A stretch of DNA of 64,000 nucleotides, taken from assembly GCA_026417115.1 (NCBI GenBank), contig JAOADW010000009.1, positions 1-64,000 on the forward strand, read 5' to 3'. A model generated the notes under the pieces. The model made no database searches and was not told where the DNA came from. It worked only from the letters and a program-made list of their open reading frames with translations. This stretch comes from Rhodocyclaceae bacterium (lineage in GTDB: Bacteria; Pseudomonadota; Gammaproteobacteria; Burkholderiales; Rhodocyclaceae). Position numbers and translations under genes: made by a program. How positions within the stretch are numbered: position 1 is the stretch's first letter; every line of letters begins with the position of its first letter. This document shows positions 28,745 through 39,042 of the stretch, one piece after another.

Positions 28745-29692
28745 ATGAAATTCGCATTCATTACTCCTGGACAAGGATCCCAGTCGCTGGGCATGATGGC
28801 GGCCTATGGCGACGCGCCCGTGATTCGTGACACCTTTGCCGAGGCTTCCGAGGCGTTGGGACGCGACCTTTGGCGGCTGGTTTCAGAAGGGCCGGCGGAA
28901 GCGCTCTCCCAAACGGTCAATACCCAACCGTTGATGCTTGCCGCCGACGTCGCCGTATGGCGGCTCTGGCGCGCTCTCGGCGGGCCAGATCCGGCCTATC
29001 TCGCAGGTCACAGCCTGGGCGAGTATGCGGCTTTGGTGATGGCGGACGTCCTCGATTTCCCAACCGCCATACGGCTCGTAGAGGTGCGCGCCCGCGCCAT
29101 GCAGGAGGCCGTGCCCGAGGGCGAAGGTGCCATGGCGGCGATTCTCGGCCTCGACGCCGAAAAGATAGCCGCGTGTTGCCGTGTGGCCGCGCAGGGCGAA
29201 GTGGTCGAGCCGGTCAATTTCAATGCGCCGGAGCAAACCGTGATTGCAGGTCACAAAACCGCCGTCGAACGGGCGATGGAGGCTTGTCGTCAGGCAGGTG
29301 CGAAGCGCGCGGTCGCCTTGCCGGTTTCCGCACCTTTCCATTCTTCGCTGATGGCGCCGGCTGCGGCGCGCCTGGCTTCTGCGCTTGCAGACGTCGTCAT
29401 GGCGCCGCCACGCATTCCCGTGATCCACAATGTCGATGTGGCGGTCCATCAGGAACCGGCGGCGATCAAGGACGCGCTAGTTCGACAAGCCGCCCAGCCG
29501 GTGCGTTGGACGGAAACGATGCGCCTGCTCGCAGACCGTGGCGTGACCCATGTCTATGAGTGTGGGCCGGGCAAGGTGTTGATGGGGCTCACCAAACGGT
29601 GTGCGCCCACGCTATCCGGGATCGCGTTGGCCGATCGCGCGAGCTTGGAGGCGGCGCTAGCCGAAGTACGGGGAGGAAAGAATGCACAATAA
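28745..29692 (+). CDS. fabD: Malonyl-CoA:ACP transacylase
   Basis: FabD loads malonyl groups onto ACP. The 315-aa protein has the entry motif PGQGSQ, the active-site Ser in GHSLGEY, and the catalytic His in VSAPFHSSLM. It overlaps fabG by 11 bp. Confidence 0.97.
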   Translation: MKFAFITPGQGSQSLGMMAAYGDAPVIRDTFAEASEALGRDLWRLVSEGPAEALSQTVNTQPLMLAADVAVWRLWRALGGPDPAYLAGHSLGEYAALVMADVLDFPTAIRLVEVRARAMQEAVPEGEGAMAAILGLDAEKIAACCRVAAQGEVVEPVNFNAPEQTVIAGHKTAVERAMEACRQAGAKRAVALPVSAPFHSSLMAPAAARLASALADVVMAPPRIPVIHNVDVAVHQEPAAIKDALVRQAAQPVRWTETMRLLADRGVTHVYECGPGKVLMGLTKRCAPTLSGIALADRASLEAALAEVRGGKNAQ

Positions 29693-30419
29693 AGTTGCTT
29701 GGGTCACGGGCGCATCGCGGGGCATTGGTCGAGCCATTGCGCTTGCGCTGGGGCGCAAAGGCGCCATCGTGGTCGGCACCGCCACGGGCGAGGAAGGCGC
29801 TGTCCGCATCACGCAATTGCTTGCCGAGGCGAATGTGCGTGGCCGGGGCGTCGTGCTCGATGTCACCGACGCTGCCGCATGTGCGCGCGTGCTCGAAGAC
29901 ATTGAAAAAGAATTCGGGCCGGTGTCCATTCTCGTCAATAACGCCGGCATTACGCGCGACAATCTCGCCTTGCGCATGAAGGACGAGGAGTGGCAGGCTG
30001 TGTTGGAAACCAATCTCACGGCCGCGTTTCGTCTCTGCCGGCTCGTCATGCGACCGATGATGAAGGCGCGCTATGGCCGCATCATCAACATCACCTCGGT
30101 CGTGGCGGCGAGCGGCAACGCCGGCCAAGCCAATTATTGCGCCGCCAAAGCCGGCGTTGCGGGGATGACGCGCGCGCTCGCGCAAGAGCTGGGCAGCCGC
30201 AACATTACGGTCAATTGCGTGGCGCCTGGCCTCATCGACACGGATATGACCAAGGCCTTATCCGATGCGCAGCGCGAGGCCATGATCAAGGCCATCCCGG
30301 TCGGACGGATCGGCACGCCAGAAGACGTCGCCGAGGCGGTGGCGTTCCTCGCCAGCGAGGGTGCGGGCTTTATCACTGGCGTCACGCTGCATGTCAATGG
30401 CGGCATGTACATGGCTTGA
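29682..30419 (+). CDS. fabG: 3-oxoacyl-ACP reductase
   Basis: FabG is the NADPH-dependent ketoreductase of fatty-acid elongation. The 245-aa SDR protein has the cofactor loop [13 protein letters not shown] (with ITRDN) and the catalytic YCAAKAG (Y-x-x-x-K). It is the last gene before an internal terminator-like hairpin, after which acpP has its own promoter. Confidence 0.97.
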   Translation: MHNKVAWVTGASRGIGRAIALALGRKGAIVVGTATGEEGAVRITQLLAEANVRGRGVVLDVTDAAACARVLEDIEKEFGPVSILVNNAGITRDNLALRMKDEEWQAVLETNLTAAFRLCRLVMRPMMKARYGRIINITSVVAASGNAGQANYCAAKAGVAGMTRALAQELGSRNITVNCVAPGLIDTDMTKALSDAQREAMIKAIPVGRIGTPEDVAEAVAFLASEGAGFITGVTLHVNGGMYMA

Positions 30420-30430
30420 ATTAGAAGTCG

Positions 30431-30457
30431 CCGAAAAGGGCTTTGCCCATTTTTCGG
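30431..30457 (+). terminator. Intrinsic terminator-like hairpin after fabG
   Basis: The stem has GGGC/GCCC around a short loop, flanked by an A-tract (CCGAAAA, left) and a T-tract (TTTTCGG, right) that extend the pairing. It begins 12 bp after the fabG stop. The GC core is short, so termination is probably partial. Confidence 0.45.
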
Positions 30458-30460
30458 GTT

Positions 30461-30469
30461 TGGTAAACT
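30461..30469 (+). promoter_or_regulatory. Extended -10 promoter for acpP
   Basis: TGGTAAACT combines an extended -10 TGn with TAAACT; TTGCCC 15 bp upstream is a weak -35. A separate promoter fits the need for much more ACP than other Fab enzymes. Confidence 0.45.
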
Positions 30470-30471
30470 GC

Positions 30472-30490
30472 GCGGGTCTTCAATACCCGC
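30472..30490 (+). promoter_or_regulatory. Hairpin at the 5' end of the acpP mRNA
   Basis: GCGGGT (30472-30477) and ACCCGC (30485-30490) pair over a 7-nt loop, starting about where transcription from the extended -10 would begin. A 5'-terminal stem of this type could stabilise the abundant acpP mRNA. Confidence 0.4.
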
Positions 30491-30513
30491 CTCCATCAGG
30501 GAAGGAGCACTTC

Positions 30514-30753
30514 ATGGAAAACGTCGAACAACGCGTCAAGAAGATCGTGGCCGAGCAACTCGGCGTCAACGAGGCCGATGTCAAGAACGAATCGTCCTTT
30601 GTCGATGACTTGGGCGCCGATTCGCTCGATACGGTCGAGCTGGTGATGGCGCTCGAAGAGGAATTCGAGTGCGAGATCCCCGACGAGGAAGCCGAAAAGA
30701 TCACGACCGTCCAGCAGGCGATCGACTATATCCTCGCGCACAAAAAGGCCTGA
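30514..30753 (+). CDS. acpP: Acyl carrier protein
   Basis: ACP carries the growing acyl chain on a phosphopantetheine attached by AcpS (encoded at 45122). The 79-aa acidic protein has the modification site GADSLDTVE and the family N-terminus [18 protein letters not shown] lies 8 nt before the ATG. Confidence 0.98.
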   Translation: MENVEQRVKKIVAEQLGVNEADVKNESSFVDDLGADSLDTVELVMALEEEFECEIPDEEAEKITTVQQAIDYILAHKKA

Positions 30754-30780
30754 CCACGCAATCATCATAAGGGGGTTCGC

Positions 30781-32013
30781 TTGTCGCGTCGCAGAGTCGT
30801 CGTCACGGGTCTCGGGGCCGTTTCGCCGGTCGGCAATACGGTCGCCGAGGCATGGGCCGCCATCGTGAGCGGCAAGAGCGGCATCGGGCCGATCACGCGC
30901 TTCGATGCAAGCAACCAGAAGGTGCGCATCGCGGGGGAAGTCAAGGGCTTCAATGTCGGCGACTACCTTTCCGCCAAGGAAGCACGCCGCATGGACGTTT
31001 TCATCCATTACGGCATGGCTGCAGGCATCCAGGCGATCCGCGACGCAGGCCTCGAGATCACTGAGGAAAATGCCGATCGCATCGGCGTCAATATCGGCTC
31101 TGGCATCGGCGGCCTGCCGATGATCGAAGCGACGCATCACGATTTCTTGCAAGGCGGGCCACGCAAGATCTCGCCCTTCTTCATTCCGGGCACAATCATC
31201 AACATGATTGCGGGCCATTTGTCCATCATGTACGGCATCAAAGGCCCGAATCTCGCCGCCGTGACCGCCTGCACCACCGGTCTTCATGCCATTGGATTAT
31301 CTTTGCGATTGATCCAGTATGGCGATGCGGATGTGATGATCTGCGGCGGCGCCGAGTCGACCGTCACGCCGCTCGCCATTGGCGGCTTTGCCTCGGCGCA
31401 GGCGCTCTCTACGCGCAACGACGATCCTACGACCGCAAGCCGCCCTTGGGACAAAGAGCGCGATGGCTTCGTGCTCGGCGAAGGGGCAGGCGTCTTGGTT
31501 CTCGAAGAATATGAGCATGCCAAGCGACGGGGCGCGAAAATCTACTGTGAGCTTGCCGGTTTTGGCATGAGTGGCGACGCCTATCACATGACCGCTCCCG
31601 ATACCGACGGGCCGCGTCGCAGCATGGTCAACGCCATGAAGGATGCGGGGGTTTCCGCCGACGAGGTCGATTACATCAATGCGCATGGCACCTCGACGCC
31701 GCTGGGCGACAAGAATGAAACCGACGCCATCAAACTCGCGCTCGGCGAGGCGGCGAAGAAAACGCTCGTGAGCTCGACGAAGTCGATGACCGGACATCTG
31801 TTGGGCGGTGCAGGCGGGCTCGAGTCGGTATTCACGGCGTTGGCCGTGCATCATGGCGTCGTGCCGCCGACGATCAACCTTTTCACGCCGGATCCCGAGT
31901 GCGATCTCGATTATTGTGCGCATACGGCGCGAGAAAAAACCATTCGTGTCGCGCTCAAAAACAACTTCGGCTTCGGCGGCACCAACGGCACATTGGTATT
32001 TCGCAAGCTTTGA
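30781..32013 (+). CDS. fabF: 3-oxoacyl-ACP synthase II
   Basis: FabF is the elongating condensing enzyme. The 410-aa protein has the Cys-His-His triad in [22 protein letters not shown] and [13 protein letters not shown]. Translation starts with TTG at 30781, supported by AAGGGGG 5 nt upstream and by the canonical [15 protein letters not shown] start. Confidence 0.97.
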   Translation: MSRRRVVVTGLGAVSPVGNTVAEAWAAIVSGKSGIGPITRFDASNQKVRIAGEVKGFNVGDYLSAKEARRMDVFIHYGMAAGIQAIRDAGLEITEENADRIGVNIGSGIGGLPMIEATHHDFLQGGPRKISPFFIPGTIINMIAGHLSIMYGIKGPNLAAVTACTTGLHAIGLSLRLIQYGDADVMICGGAESTVTPLAIGGFASAQALSTRNDDPTTASRPWDKERDGFVLGEGAGVLVLEEYEHAKRRGAKIYCELAGFGMSGDAYHMTAPDTDGPRRSMVNAMKDAGVSADEVDYINAHGTSTPLGDKNETDAIKLALGEAAKKTLVSSTKSMTGHLLGGAGGLESVFTALAVHHGVVPPTINLFTPDPECDLDYCAHTAREKTIRVALKNNFGFGGTNGTLVFRKL

Positions 32014-32025
32014 ACGAGCGCTTGC

Positions 32026-32442
32026 ATGCGCTTGCCGCTTAGCCTTGCGTTGCCTTATCCCCGACGCTTGGCCGGCTGGCTCGTCGTCGCGTATGCGACG
32101 GCGCTGGGCGCCGCTGCGATGACGTCGCTGGCTTGGCCCTGGCGCGCGCTCATCATGGCTATGCTGATGGCGAGCGCCGTGGGCGTTGCACGACGGCTCA
32201 GTGAGCAGGCTGGACGGCGCATGACGCTCGGAAAACGAGGCGAAATCGAGCTCGATGGGCAGCCTGCGCAGCTGACCGCCGACGCCGTGGCATGGCCGTG
32301 GCTCGCCATCCTGCCCCTGCAAAGCGGCGAAAAGCAATGGCAGCTGATTATCACTTCCGACATGCTGCCAGACCCGCAATGGCGTGGGCTGCTCGCCTGG
32401 CTGCGCTGGCGTGCGCTCACCGGCGATGACGCCGCGGGGTGA
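32026..32442 (+). CDS. YgfX-like small membrane protein
   Basis: The 138-aa protein has two closely spaced hydrophobic segments (about 16-33 and 38-54) followed by a soluble part with a W-x-W pattern. YgfX/CptA-type proteins have this layout and are often found beside nadB/rpoE in proteobacteria, which is the main basis for the call. It starts 12 bp after fabF and overlaps the antisense nadB 3' end by 26 bp. Confidence 0.6.
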   Translation: MRLPLSLALPYPRRLAGWLVVAYATALGAAAMTSLAWPWRALIMAMLMASAVGVARRLSEQAGRRMTLGKRGEIELDGQPAQLTADAVAWPWLAILPLQSGEKQWQLIITSDMLPDPQWRGLLAWLRWRALTGDDAAG

Positions 32443-34012
32443 GCACGGTGTTCTTGGGCTTGGGCAGGGTCTCGGGATAGTCGCGGGAGAAATGCAATCC
32501 TCTGCTTTCCTTGCGGCGCATCGCACAGGCGACGATCAAGTGGGCGGTGAGCACGAGATTGCGCAGCTCGATGAGGTCATTGCTGACGCGGAAATGCGCA
32601 TAGAACTCGTCGATCTCGCGTTCGAGCAGACGGATGCGATGCATCGCGCGCTCCAAGCGCTTGTTGGTGCGCACGATGCCGACATAATCCCACATGAAGC
32701 GCCGCAGCTCGTCCCAATTGTGGGCGATGACGACTTCTTCGTCGGCGTCGGTGACGCGAGATTCGTCCCAGGCGGGCAGTGCAGGGATGCGTACAGCGGG
32801 CGCACGCAGGATGTCTTCGGCGGCGGCTGCGCCGAAGACGACGCATTCCAGGAGCGAATTGCTGGCCAGGCGATTGGCGCCGTGTAACCCTGTGCAGGCA
32901 GCCTCGCCGAGCGCATAAAGGCCCGGGATGTCGGTGCGGGCGCAAAGATCGACGACGATGCCGCCACAGGTGTAATGCGCGGCGGGCACGACCGGGATGG
33001 GCTGGCGAGCGATATCGATGCCCAGCTCCATGCAGCGTGCGTAGATGTTCGGAAAATGCGAGCGCAGAAATGCTTCGCCCTTGTGGGTGACGTCGAGATA
33101 AACACAGTCGAGACCATGTTTTTTCATCTCGAAGTCGATGGCGCGCGCGACGATGTCGCGCGGCGCAAGCTCGGCGCGTGCATCGTGGCGGGGCATGAAG
33201 CGTGTTCCATCGGGCAGCCGTAAGATGCCGCCTTCTCCGCGCATGGCTTCGGTGATCAGGAACGACTTGGCCTGCGGATGGTAAAGACAGGTTGGATGGA
33301 ATTGGATGAATTCCATGTTGGCGACGCGGCAGCCGGCGCGCCATGCCATGGCGATCCCATCGCCAGTGGCCGTGTCGGGATTGGTCGTATAGAGATAGGT
33401 TTTTCCTGCACCGCCCGTGGCGATCACGGTGTTTTGTGCGCCGATCGTCAGCACGCGCTGATGCGCGAGATCGAGCACATAGGCGCCCCAGCAGTGCGAC
33501 TCGGGGAGGCCGAGTTTGGCGGCCGTGATGAGATCGATGGCGAGATGCTGCTCCAGCACCGTGATGTTGGGATGCGCGCGCACACGGGCAGAGAGCGTTT
33601 CTTGTACGGCGGCGCCGGTCGCGTCCGCGACATGGATCACGCGGCGCGCGCTGTGTCCGCCTTCGCGCGTCAAATGGTAGCCATGCTCGTCGCGCGTGAA
33701 AGGCACCCCTTGTGCGATCAGCCATTCGATCGCCTTGCGTCCGTTTTCCACGACGTAGCGTGTGACTTTCTCATCGCACAATCCAGCGCCGGCGATGAGC
33801 GTATCCTGGATGTGCGCCTCGATCGAATCGGCGGAATCGAGCACGGCGGCGATGCCGCCTTGCGCCCAACGCGTCGCCGTATCGTCGAGGGAACGCTTGG
33901 CCAGTATCGCCACGCGCAAGCGATCGGCAAGGCGTAAGGCGACGGTCTGGCCAGCGAGTCCGCTGCCAATCACCAGCACATCGAAGCTGAGATGAGATGA
34001 TGATTTCGTCAT
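32417..34012 (-). CDS. nadB: L-aspartate oxidase
   Basis: NadB oxidises aspartate to iminoaspartate for NAD synthesis. The start [18 protein letters not shown] (34012, 531 aa) places the FAD loop GSGLAGQT close to the N-terminus as usual; the open frame extends 46 codons upstream. Other motifs are [27 protein letters not shown] and the succinate-dehydrogenase-like [13 protein letters not shown]. It is divergent from rpoE, a common arrangement. Confidence 0.95.
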   Translation of the reverse strand: MTKSSSHLSFDVLVIGSGLAGQTVALRLADRLRVAILAKRSLDDTATRWAQGGIAAVLDSADSIEAHIQDTLIAGAGLCDEKVTRYVVENGRKAIEWLIAQGVPFTRDEHGYHLTREGGHSARRVIHVADATGAAVQETLSARVRAHPNITVLEQHLAIDLITAAKLGLPESHCWGAYVLDLAHQRVLTIGAQNTVIATGGAGKTYLYTTNPDTATGDGIAMAWRAGCRVANMEFIQFHPTCLYHPQAKSFLITEAMRGEGGILRLPDGTRFMPRHDARAELAPRDIVARAIDFEMKKHGLDCVYLDVTHKGEAFLRSHFPNIYARCMELGIDIARQPIPVVPAAHYTCGGIVVDLCARTDIPGLYALGEAACTGLHGANRLASNSLLECVVFGAAAAEDILRAPAVRIPALPAWDESRVTDADEEVVIAHNWDELRRFMWDYVGIVRTNKRLERAMHRIRLLEREIDEFYAHFRVSNDLIELRNLVLTAHLIVACAMRRKESRGLHFSRDYPETLPKPKNTVLTPRRHRR

Positions 34013-34187
34013 GGACTTGGAGGGATCTTTCGCTGTGACTATAGCAGATTGCCAGCCAAACGGCGCTTTTTCCCCACGCATGCCCGACTGGGTCGGGAAT
34101 GACGCTTTGTCTTGGCGGCCGGACGGAAATCTTTGAGGAGCGCCGTGCAATGGGGCAGTCGGGAAAGGTTTCTGGATATGACTGGGC

Positions 34188-34193
34188 TATACT
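34188..34193 (+). promoter_or_regulatory. Possible -10 box upstream of rpoE
   Basis: TATACT matches five of six bases of the -10 consensus, 72 bp before the rpoE start, but no good -35 is present. I did not find a clear sigma-E consensus, although autoregulated rpoE operons usually have one. Confidence 0.3.
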
Positions 34194-34264
34194 GACGCTG
34201 GAAGAGAACCCCGCTGACGGTTCTCGCAAACGATGCTTATCTCGATCCGATTTCCACGCAGGCG

Positions 34265-34864
34265 ATGGGTGAGCGCGAAGCGGACCTCTTGCTCGTCGAA
34301 CGCGCCCAGAGGGGCGACCGGCACGCTTTTGGGCTTTTGGTCGCCAAATATCAGCGCAAGCTCCTGCGCTTGATTCAGCGGCTCGTGCCTGATCCCGCCG
34401 CCGCCGAGGACGTCGCTCAAGAGGCCTTCATCAAGGCCTATCGCGCCCTCCCCAATTTTCGGGGCGAGAGCGCTTTTTATACCTGGCTTTATCGTATCGC
34501 CGTCAATGCTGCCAAGAACTGGCTTGCAAGCGAGGGGCGCACGTTGACCGCGGTCAGCGAGGCGGCCGACGAGGAGGGCGAAGAGGAAGAAAATCACGCG
34601 CTGTGGCGTGACGAGGAAACCCCGGATCGTCTGTTGCTGTCAAAAGAAATAGGCGAGACAGTGAGTCGCGCCGTCGAGGCCCTGCCGGAAGAGTTGCGTA
34701 TGGCGCTCATTCTGCGGGAGATCGACGGCCTATCCTATGAGGAAATCGCCCAAGTGATGGATTGCCCGATCGGCACCGTGCGCTCTCGCATCTTTCGGGC
34801 GCGAGAGGCCGTCGCGGCGAAGCTTAGACCTTTGCTCGACATTTCGGGCGATCGACGCTGGTAA
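34265..34864 (+). CDS. rpoE: RNA polymerase sigma-E factor
   Basis: Extracytoplasmic-function sigma factor for envelope stress. The 199-aa protein has region 2 (DVAQEAFIKAYRALPNF, then AFYTWLYRIAVNAAKNWL) and region 4 (LPEELRMALILREIDGLSYEEIAQVMDCPIGTVRSRIFRAR). It heads the operon with its anti-sigma factor RseA, RseB, RseC and the DegQ protease. Confidence 0.96.
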   Translation: MGEREADLLLVERAQRGDRHAFGLLVAKYQRKLLRLIQRLVPDPAAAEDVAQEAFIKAYRALPNFRGESAFYTWLYRIAVNAAKNWLASEGRTLTAVSEAADEEGEEEENHALWRDEETPDRLLLSKEIGETVSRAVEALPEELRMALILREIDGLSYEEIAQVMDCPIGTVRSRIFRAREAVAAKLRPLLDISGDRRW

Positions 34865-34878
34865 GAGGAGAAAAGCCA

Positions 34879-35445
34879 ATGCAGGATGTCCGCGCACGAT
34901 CTGATGAGAGGCTTTCGGCGCTTTATGATGGCGAAATCGAAAGCGATGAGTTCGCCGCTCTGGCGAGACGACTCGGCGACGAAATCCTTCAACGCCAATG
35001 GGTCTCTTATGTGATGATCGGGGAAGGGCTGCGCGGCAAGCCAGCATGCTGCGACGACTTCACGGCGAAGGTCATGGCGCGGCTCGAACACGAGCCGATC
35101 GTATTCGCGCCTCATCCTTTGAGGCCAGGATCGAGCCGGCCACATCCCTGGCTTGCGCTTGCCGCTTCGGTCGCAGGCGTCGCCGTCGTGGGGTGGCTGG
35201 CTTGGATTCATGGGCTGGAAGAGCCGCGTAGGCAAAGCGAGGCCGTACTCGCCACGGCCCCGGTCCTCGCCCCGGCCGCGCATATGCCGTCAGGACAGAC
35301 AAAGGAGAAGAAGCCCACGCGGGTGGAACTCGTCGACTATGTGGTCGCGCACCATGTGGAAGCGCCTGGGATCGGCGTCTCGCTGGGCGGTAATGTGCAT
35401 CACGTGCGCACGGTGTCGATGATCACGCATAGCGAGCGGCCATGA
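34879..35445 (+). CDS. rseA: Anti-sigma-E factor RseA (MucA-like)
   Basis: RseA holds sigma-E at the membrane until cleaved by DegS/RseP. The 188-aa protein has the cytoplasmic binding domain (ERLSALYDGEIESDE, about 10-70), one membrane segment (about 91-110) and a periplasmic C-terminal part. AGAGGAG lies 10-16 nt upstream of the ATG, 14 bp after rpoE. It overlaps rseB by 4 bp (ATGA). Confidence 0.9.
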   Translation: MQDVRARSDERLSALYDGEIESDEFAALARRLGDEILQRQWVSYVMIGEGLRGKPACCDDFTAKVMARLEHEPIVFAPHPLRPGSSRPHPWLALAASVAGVAVVGWLAWIHGLEEPRRQSEAVLATAPVLAPAAHMPSGQTKEKKPTRVELVDYVVAHHVEAPGIGVSLGGNVHHVRTVSMITHSERP

Positions 35446-36443
35446 TGCGCAGATGGTTCCTCATGGGCGCCCTTTGTGGCGGCGGACTCATCGCAGGCGC
35501 TTGCGCGCAAACTCCTCTGTATAAAGACGAAGGCCTCCAGTGGCTGCAGAAAGCCGCGATGGCCGGGCAAAGGCTGAGTTTTAGCGGCGTATTCGTCTAT
35601 CGCGCGGGCGCAAAGACGGAAACGACGCGTATCACCCATCTTGCAACCCCCAAACGCCGCATCGAACGCCTGGAGACCCTCGATGGCAGCCCGCGCGAGG
35701 TTCTGCTCGTCGACGACGAAGTCAAGTGCTATTTGCCTGAAGATCGTCTCGTCGTCATCGAACAACGTGCTGCCAATCGCCGCAGCTTCCCGGCCCTGGC
35801 TTTGTCCCGGCTTCATCAACTCGCCGAGCATTATGCGATCCAAGACGAGGGGCCCGCGCGAGTGGCAGGGTTCGAAAGCCGTCGCATCGTGCTTACGCCG
35901 CGCGACGCCTGGCGCTATGGACGGCGTTTTTGGCTGGAACGCGAAAGCGGTCTGTTGCTTAGGGCCGAAATCTTCGCGGGCCCGCGCGAGGTTCTCGAAT
36001 CGGTGGCTTTTACCGAACTCAGGCTCGGCGCGCCGCATCCATCCGAGATGCGCTCGCTGTTTGCCGAAGCGGCGAGCGACAAGCAAGCGCCGTGGCAAGT
36101 GCGCCAGGCGCGTGCGCGCGAGGTGCGCGAGGAGACGTCTTGGCACATGCGCACGGAGATTCCAGGCTTCAGGCGGCAGGCTGCGCTCGCGCGTACGGTG
36201 TCTTCCCCGGATGGACAGCTGCGTGAGATGCTCCATTGGATTTATTCTGATGGCATGTCATCGTTCTCGGTCTTCATTTCGCCCTTGGGCGGCGAAGAAG
36301 CCGGCAGCGAGACGTCGCCGACGACGATGGGCGCCATCAGCATCGCGCGACGGGTGGTCCAAGGACATCAGGTCGTGGTCATGGGCGAAGTGCCGCCGGC
36401 GACGATTCAAAAAGCGATTGACAACATTGGGATACGGCCATGA
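35442..36443 (+). CDS. rseB: Sigma-E regulator RseB (MucB)
   Basis: RseB is the periplasmic sensor that shields RseA from cleavage and binds mislocalised lipopolysaccharide or lipoproteins. The 333-aa protein has a signal peptide (MMRRWFLMGALCGGGLIAGA) and a LolA-like domain (SGVFVYRAGAKTETTRITHL). It overlaps rseC by 4 bp. Confidence 0.92.
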   Translation: MMRRWFLMGALCGGGLIAGACAQTPLYKDEGLQWLQKAAMAGQRLSFSGVFVYRAGAKTETTRITHLATPKRRIERLETLDGSPREVLLVDDEVKCYLPEDRLVVIEQRAANRRSFPALALSRLHQLAEHYAIQDEGPARVAGFESRRIVLTPRDAWRYGRRFWLERESGLLLRAEIFAGPREVLESVAFTELRLGAPHPSEMRSLFAEAASDKQAPWQVRQARAREVREETSWHMRTEIPGFRRQAALARTVSSPDGQLREMLHWIYSDGMSSFSVFISPLGGEEAGSETSPTTMGAISIARRVVQGHQVVVMGEVPPATIQKAIDNIGIRP

Positions 36444-36853
36444 ACGAGGTCGAAGGCACGGTCGTGCGTGTGGCGAATGGTGTGGCCTGGGTGAGGATTG
36501 AGGACGCAGACCAGGCGTGCGGCGGCTGCCAGGAGCGCACAAACGGTTGCGCGCTGCGGGCACGGAAGGCGGGCCAAATCGTGCCCGTGGCGTCGGCGCT
36601 CGACGTGAAGGAGGGCGATGCGGTGAGGGTGTGCGCGCGCCAGGGCGCCGTCTTGCGGGCCGTGCTGTGGGCTTACTTCGTGCCGTTGCTTTGCGCCCTC
36701 GGCGTCGCAGCGATCGCCTTTGGGGTTTCGGCGAGCGAGGCGTGGGCGTATGCAGGACTCCTGCTGGGCCTGGCGTTGGGCTTTCTGCTTGCACGCTTGA
36801 GATTCCTGCCGAGGGAACCCATTTTGTCTCTGCGTTTCAAAGACGACGATTGA
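36440..36853 (+). CDS. rseC: SoxR-reducing / RseC family protein
   Basis: The 137-aa inner-membrane protein has the Cys cluster CGGCQERTNGC (about 32-42) and two membrane segments (about 74-92 and 98-117), the RseC layout. RseC is tied to SoxR reduction and sigma-E modulation in other bacteria. It sits in its normal place after rseB. Confidence 0.92.
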   Translation: MNEVEGTVVRVANGVAWVRIEDADQACGGCQERTNGCALRARKAGQIVPVASALDVKEGDAVRVCARQGAVLRAVLWAYFVPLLCALGVAAIAFGVSASEAWAYAGLLLGLALGFLLARLRFLPREPILSLRFKDDD

Positions 36854-36881
36854 AATCGAAAAAGGAAAGGAAATACAGGCC

Positions 36882-38291
36882 ATGAAACGGCAAGTGTGGG
36901 CGCTTTGGTTGATCTTGTGGTGTGCGTGGGCGTTTGCCCAACTGCCCGACTTCAGCGAGCTCGTAGAGAAACAGGGACCGGCGGTCGTCAACATCAGCAC
37001 GACGCAGGTGATTCGAGGACGCGCGCTGCCTGGTCTTCCTTTCGATGAGGACGATCCGGCGTTCGAGTTTTTCCGACGCTTCGCGCCCCATCTATTTCCG
37101 CGCATTCCCAATATGCCAAGAGAGTTCGAGTCGCGCTCTCTCGGTTCCGGCTTCATCATCAGCTCGGACGGCTATATCCTCACCAATGCCCACGTCGTCG
37201 ATGATGCCGACGAGGTGATCGTGAAGCTCACGGACAAGCGCGAGTTCAAGGCCAGAGTCATCGGCGCTGACAAGCGCACCGATGTGGCATTGATCAAGAT
37301 CGAAGCGCGCAATCTGCCGGTCGTGACCCTAGGCGACCCCAATAAGCTCAAGGTCGGTGAATGGGTCGTCGCGATCGGTTCGCCTTTTGGCTTCGAAAAT
37401 TCCGTGACGGCAGGCATCGTGAGCGCGAAAGGGCGTTCTTTGCCCTCGGAAAACTATGTGCCGTTCATTCAGACCGACGTGGCGATCAACCCTGGCAACT
37501 CGGGCGGTCCTCTGTTCAACATGAAAGGCGAAGTGGTGGGCATCAATTCCCAGATCTATAGCCGTTCTGGGGGCTATCAGGGCATCGCGTTTGCGATTCC
37601 GATCGACGTGGCGATGGAAGTGCAGGCTCAATTGCGCACGCATGGCAAGGTCCATCGCGGTCGTCTTGGCGTGATGATCCAGGAAGTCAGCAAGGAGCTG
37701 GCCGAATCTTTCGGCCTCGACCGGCCACGCGGCGCCCTCGTGGCCTCGGTGGAGAAAGGAAGTCCAGCCGACAAAGCGGGGGTGGAAGCCGGTGACGTGA
37801 TCTTGCGCTTCAATGAGAAGGAGATCCTTTCTTCGAGCGACCTACCGCGCCTGGTGGGGAACACGAAGCCAGGCACGAAGGCAAGGCTTACTGTCTGGCG
37901 TCAAGGCGCGAGCCGTGAGCTCACCGTGACCGTCGGGGAGATGCCCGATGAGGAGGCGAGCGCGCGCAACCCCCGCCGCGGCAAGCCCTCGAGTGGCTTC
38001 GAAGCCAATCGCCTCGGTTTGATCTTGTCCGAACCCACCGCCGAACAGAAGAAACAGCTCGGTATCAAAAACGGCCTCATCGTCGAAGAAGTGAGAAATG
38101 GCCTGCGCGGCGACGTGCGTGTCGGCGACGTGCTGCTCGCCGTGATCCAGCGCGGCGTGAGAACCGAGCTGACGAGCGTCGAGCAGTTCAATCAGCTGCT
38201 TTCGAAAACCGAGAAGGACGCGCCGATCACGCTGCATATCAAGCGGGGAGAAGGGCAGAGCTTCGTGACGCTGCGGGCAGCGGAAAAGTGA
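36882..38291 (+). CDS. degQ: Periplasmic serine endoprotease DegQ/MucD
   Basis: HtrA-type protease/chaperone for misfolded envelope proteins. The 469-aa protein has a signal peptide ending CAWAFA, the catalytic triad H104 (TNAHVV), D134 (RTDVAL) and S207 (NPGNSGGP), and two PDZ domains (about 255-345 and 375-465). An AAGGAAAGG stretch lies upstream of the ATG. Membership in the rpoE operon is the MucD arrangement. It overlaps the next gene by 4 bp. Confidence 0.95.
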   Translation: MKRQVWALWLILWCAWAFAQLPDFSELVEKQGPAVVNISTTQVIRGRALPGLPFDEDDPAFEFFRRFAPHLFPRIPNMPREFESRSLGSGFIISSDGYILTNAHVVDDADEVIVKLTDKREFKARVIGADKRTDVALIKIEARNLPVVTLGDPNKLKVGEWVVAIGSPFGFENSVTAGIVSAKGRSLPSENYVPFIQTDVAINPGNSGGPLFNMKGEVVGINSQIYSRSGGYQGIAFAIPIDVAMEVQAQLRTHGKVHRGRLGVMIQEVSKELAESFGLDRPRGALVASVEKGSPADKAGVEAGDVILRFNEKEILSSSDLPRLVGNTKPGTKARLTVWRQGASRELTVTVGEMPDEEASARNPRRGKPSSGFEANRLGLILSEPTAEQKKQLGIKNGLIVEEVRNGLRGDVRVGDVLLAVIQRGVRTELTSVEQFNQLLSKTEKDAPITLHIKRGEGQSFVTLRAAEK

Positions 38292-38590
38292 AGCTGACTT
38301 TTTACGGGCGCGCGGGTTGTCATCTTTGCGATGACATGCTCGCAGCGCTCGAGGAATTCGCGCCAAGCATGGGCTTTGCGCTCGAGATGCGAGATGTGGA
38401 TGCCGATCCAGAATGGCGCGCGCGCTTCGGTGCGAAAGTGCCTGTCCTGATGGCGGGGGAACGCGAGGTTTGTCATTATTTCCTCGATCTGGGCAGGCTT
38501 TGTGAGGCGCTGCGCGATGGCGAGGCGCACGACGGCCAGGCGACGGTGATGAGCGCCCCGGCGGCCGGAAAGCGAACGGAGGGCGCCTGA
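38288..38590 (+). CDS. Glutaredoxin family protein
   Basis: The 100-aa thioredoxin-fold protein starts [14 protein letters not shown] with the active site C-H-L-C and has the cis-Pro in KVPVLMAG. Such proteins regularly sit between mucD and lepA in betaproteobacteria. It is coupled to degQ by a 4-bp overlap, suggesting redox support of envelope quality control. Confidence 0.9.
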   Translation: MKLTFYGRAGCHLCDDMLAALEEFAPSMGFALEMRDVDADPEWRARFGAKVPVLMAGEREVCHYFLDLGRLCEALRDGEAHDGQATVMSAPAAGKRTEGA

Positions 38591-38987
38591 GCCGGCCATC
38601 TCTTGTGCCTGCTTATTCTGGGGCATTGGGAGGAAACTCGCCTCGAGAAAAGCAAAGCGCCTTGTTTTTAGGCGTCGATGCTCAGACCTCGGAAACGAGG
38701 CGAAAGGGTGCGGATCGAAGGGCCGTTTTTCTCGTCTTTCGCCCCAGATCGCGATGTCGACTTCTGGATAGGCCCGCAGGACGATGGGGCGAAAGCCCCC
38801 GCTGGCCGCCGATTTTTCCGATCTTGGGCGCCCTGCGCGTGCACATCCTTCCGGAGACTGCGCCGCGCCTTAGGAGACGTCGGGATTCCGCGCGCACAGC
38901 TGCTGCCTGGCGACGAGGAGCTGCCCGCGCAGGGCGAAAAGGCGCGTCATCCCCTTCCTGCGCGACGAGACTTCGTCCAGAATTGGC

Positions 38988-38993
38988 TAAAAT
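38988..38993 (+). promoter_or_regulatory. Possible -10 box upstream of lepA
   Basis: TAAAAT matches five of six consensus bases, but the best -35 (ACGAGA, 17 bp upstream) is poor. Transcription from here would start just before the hairpin at 39016. Confidence 0.3.
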
Positions 38994-39015
38994 CGCGGCG
39001 ATCTCATTCGTCCGC

Positions 39016-39042
39016 AAGGCGCGCTGTGCGCCTTTGTTTTTT
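39016..39042 (+). terminator. Intrinsic terminator-like hairpin directly upstream of lepA
   Basis: AAGGCGC and GCGCCTT form a perfect 7-bp stem with a 5-nt loop, followed by TG and six T residues. The T-run ends 9 bp before the lepA GTG. It may end the rpoE-degQ-grx transcript or act as an attenuator for lepA. Confidence 0.55.
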
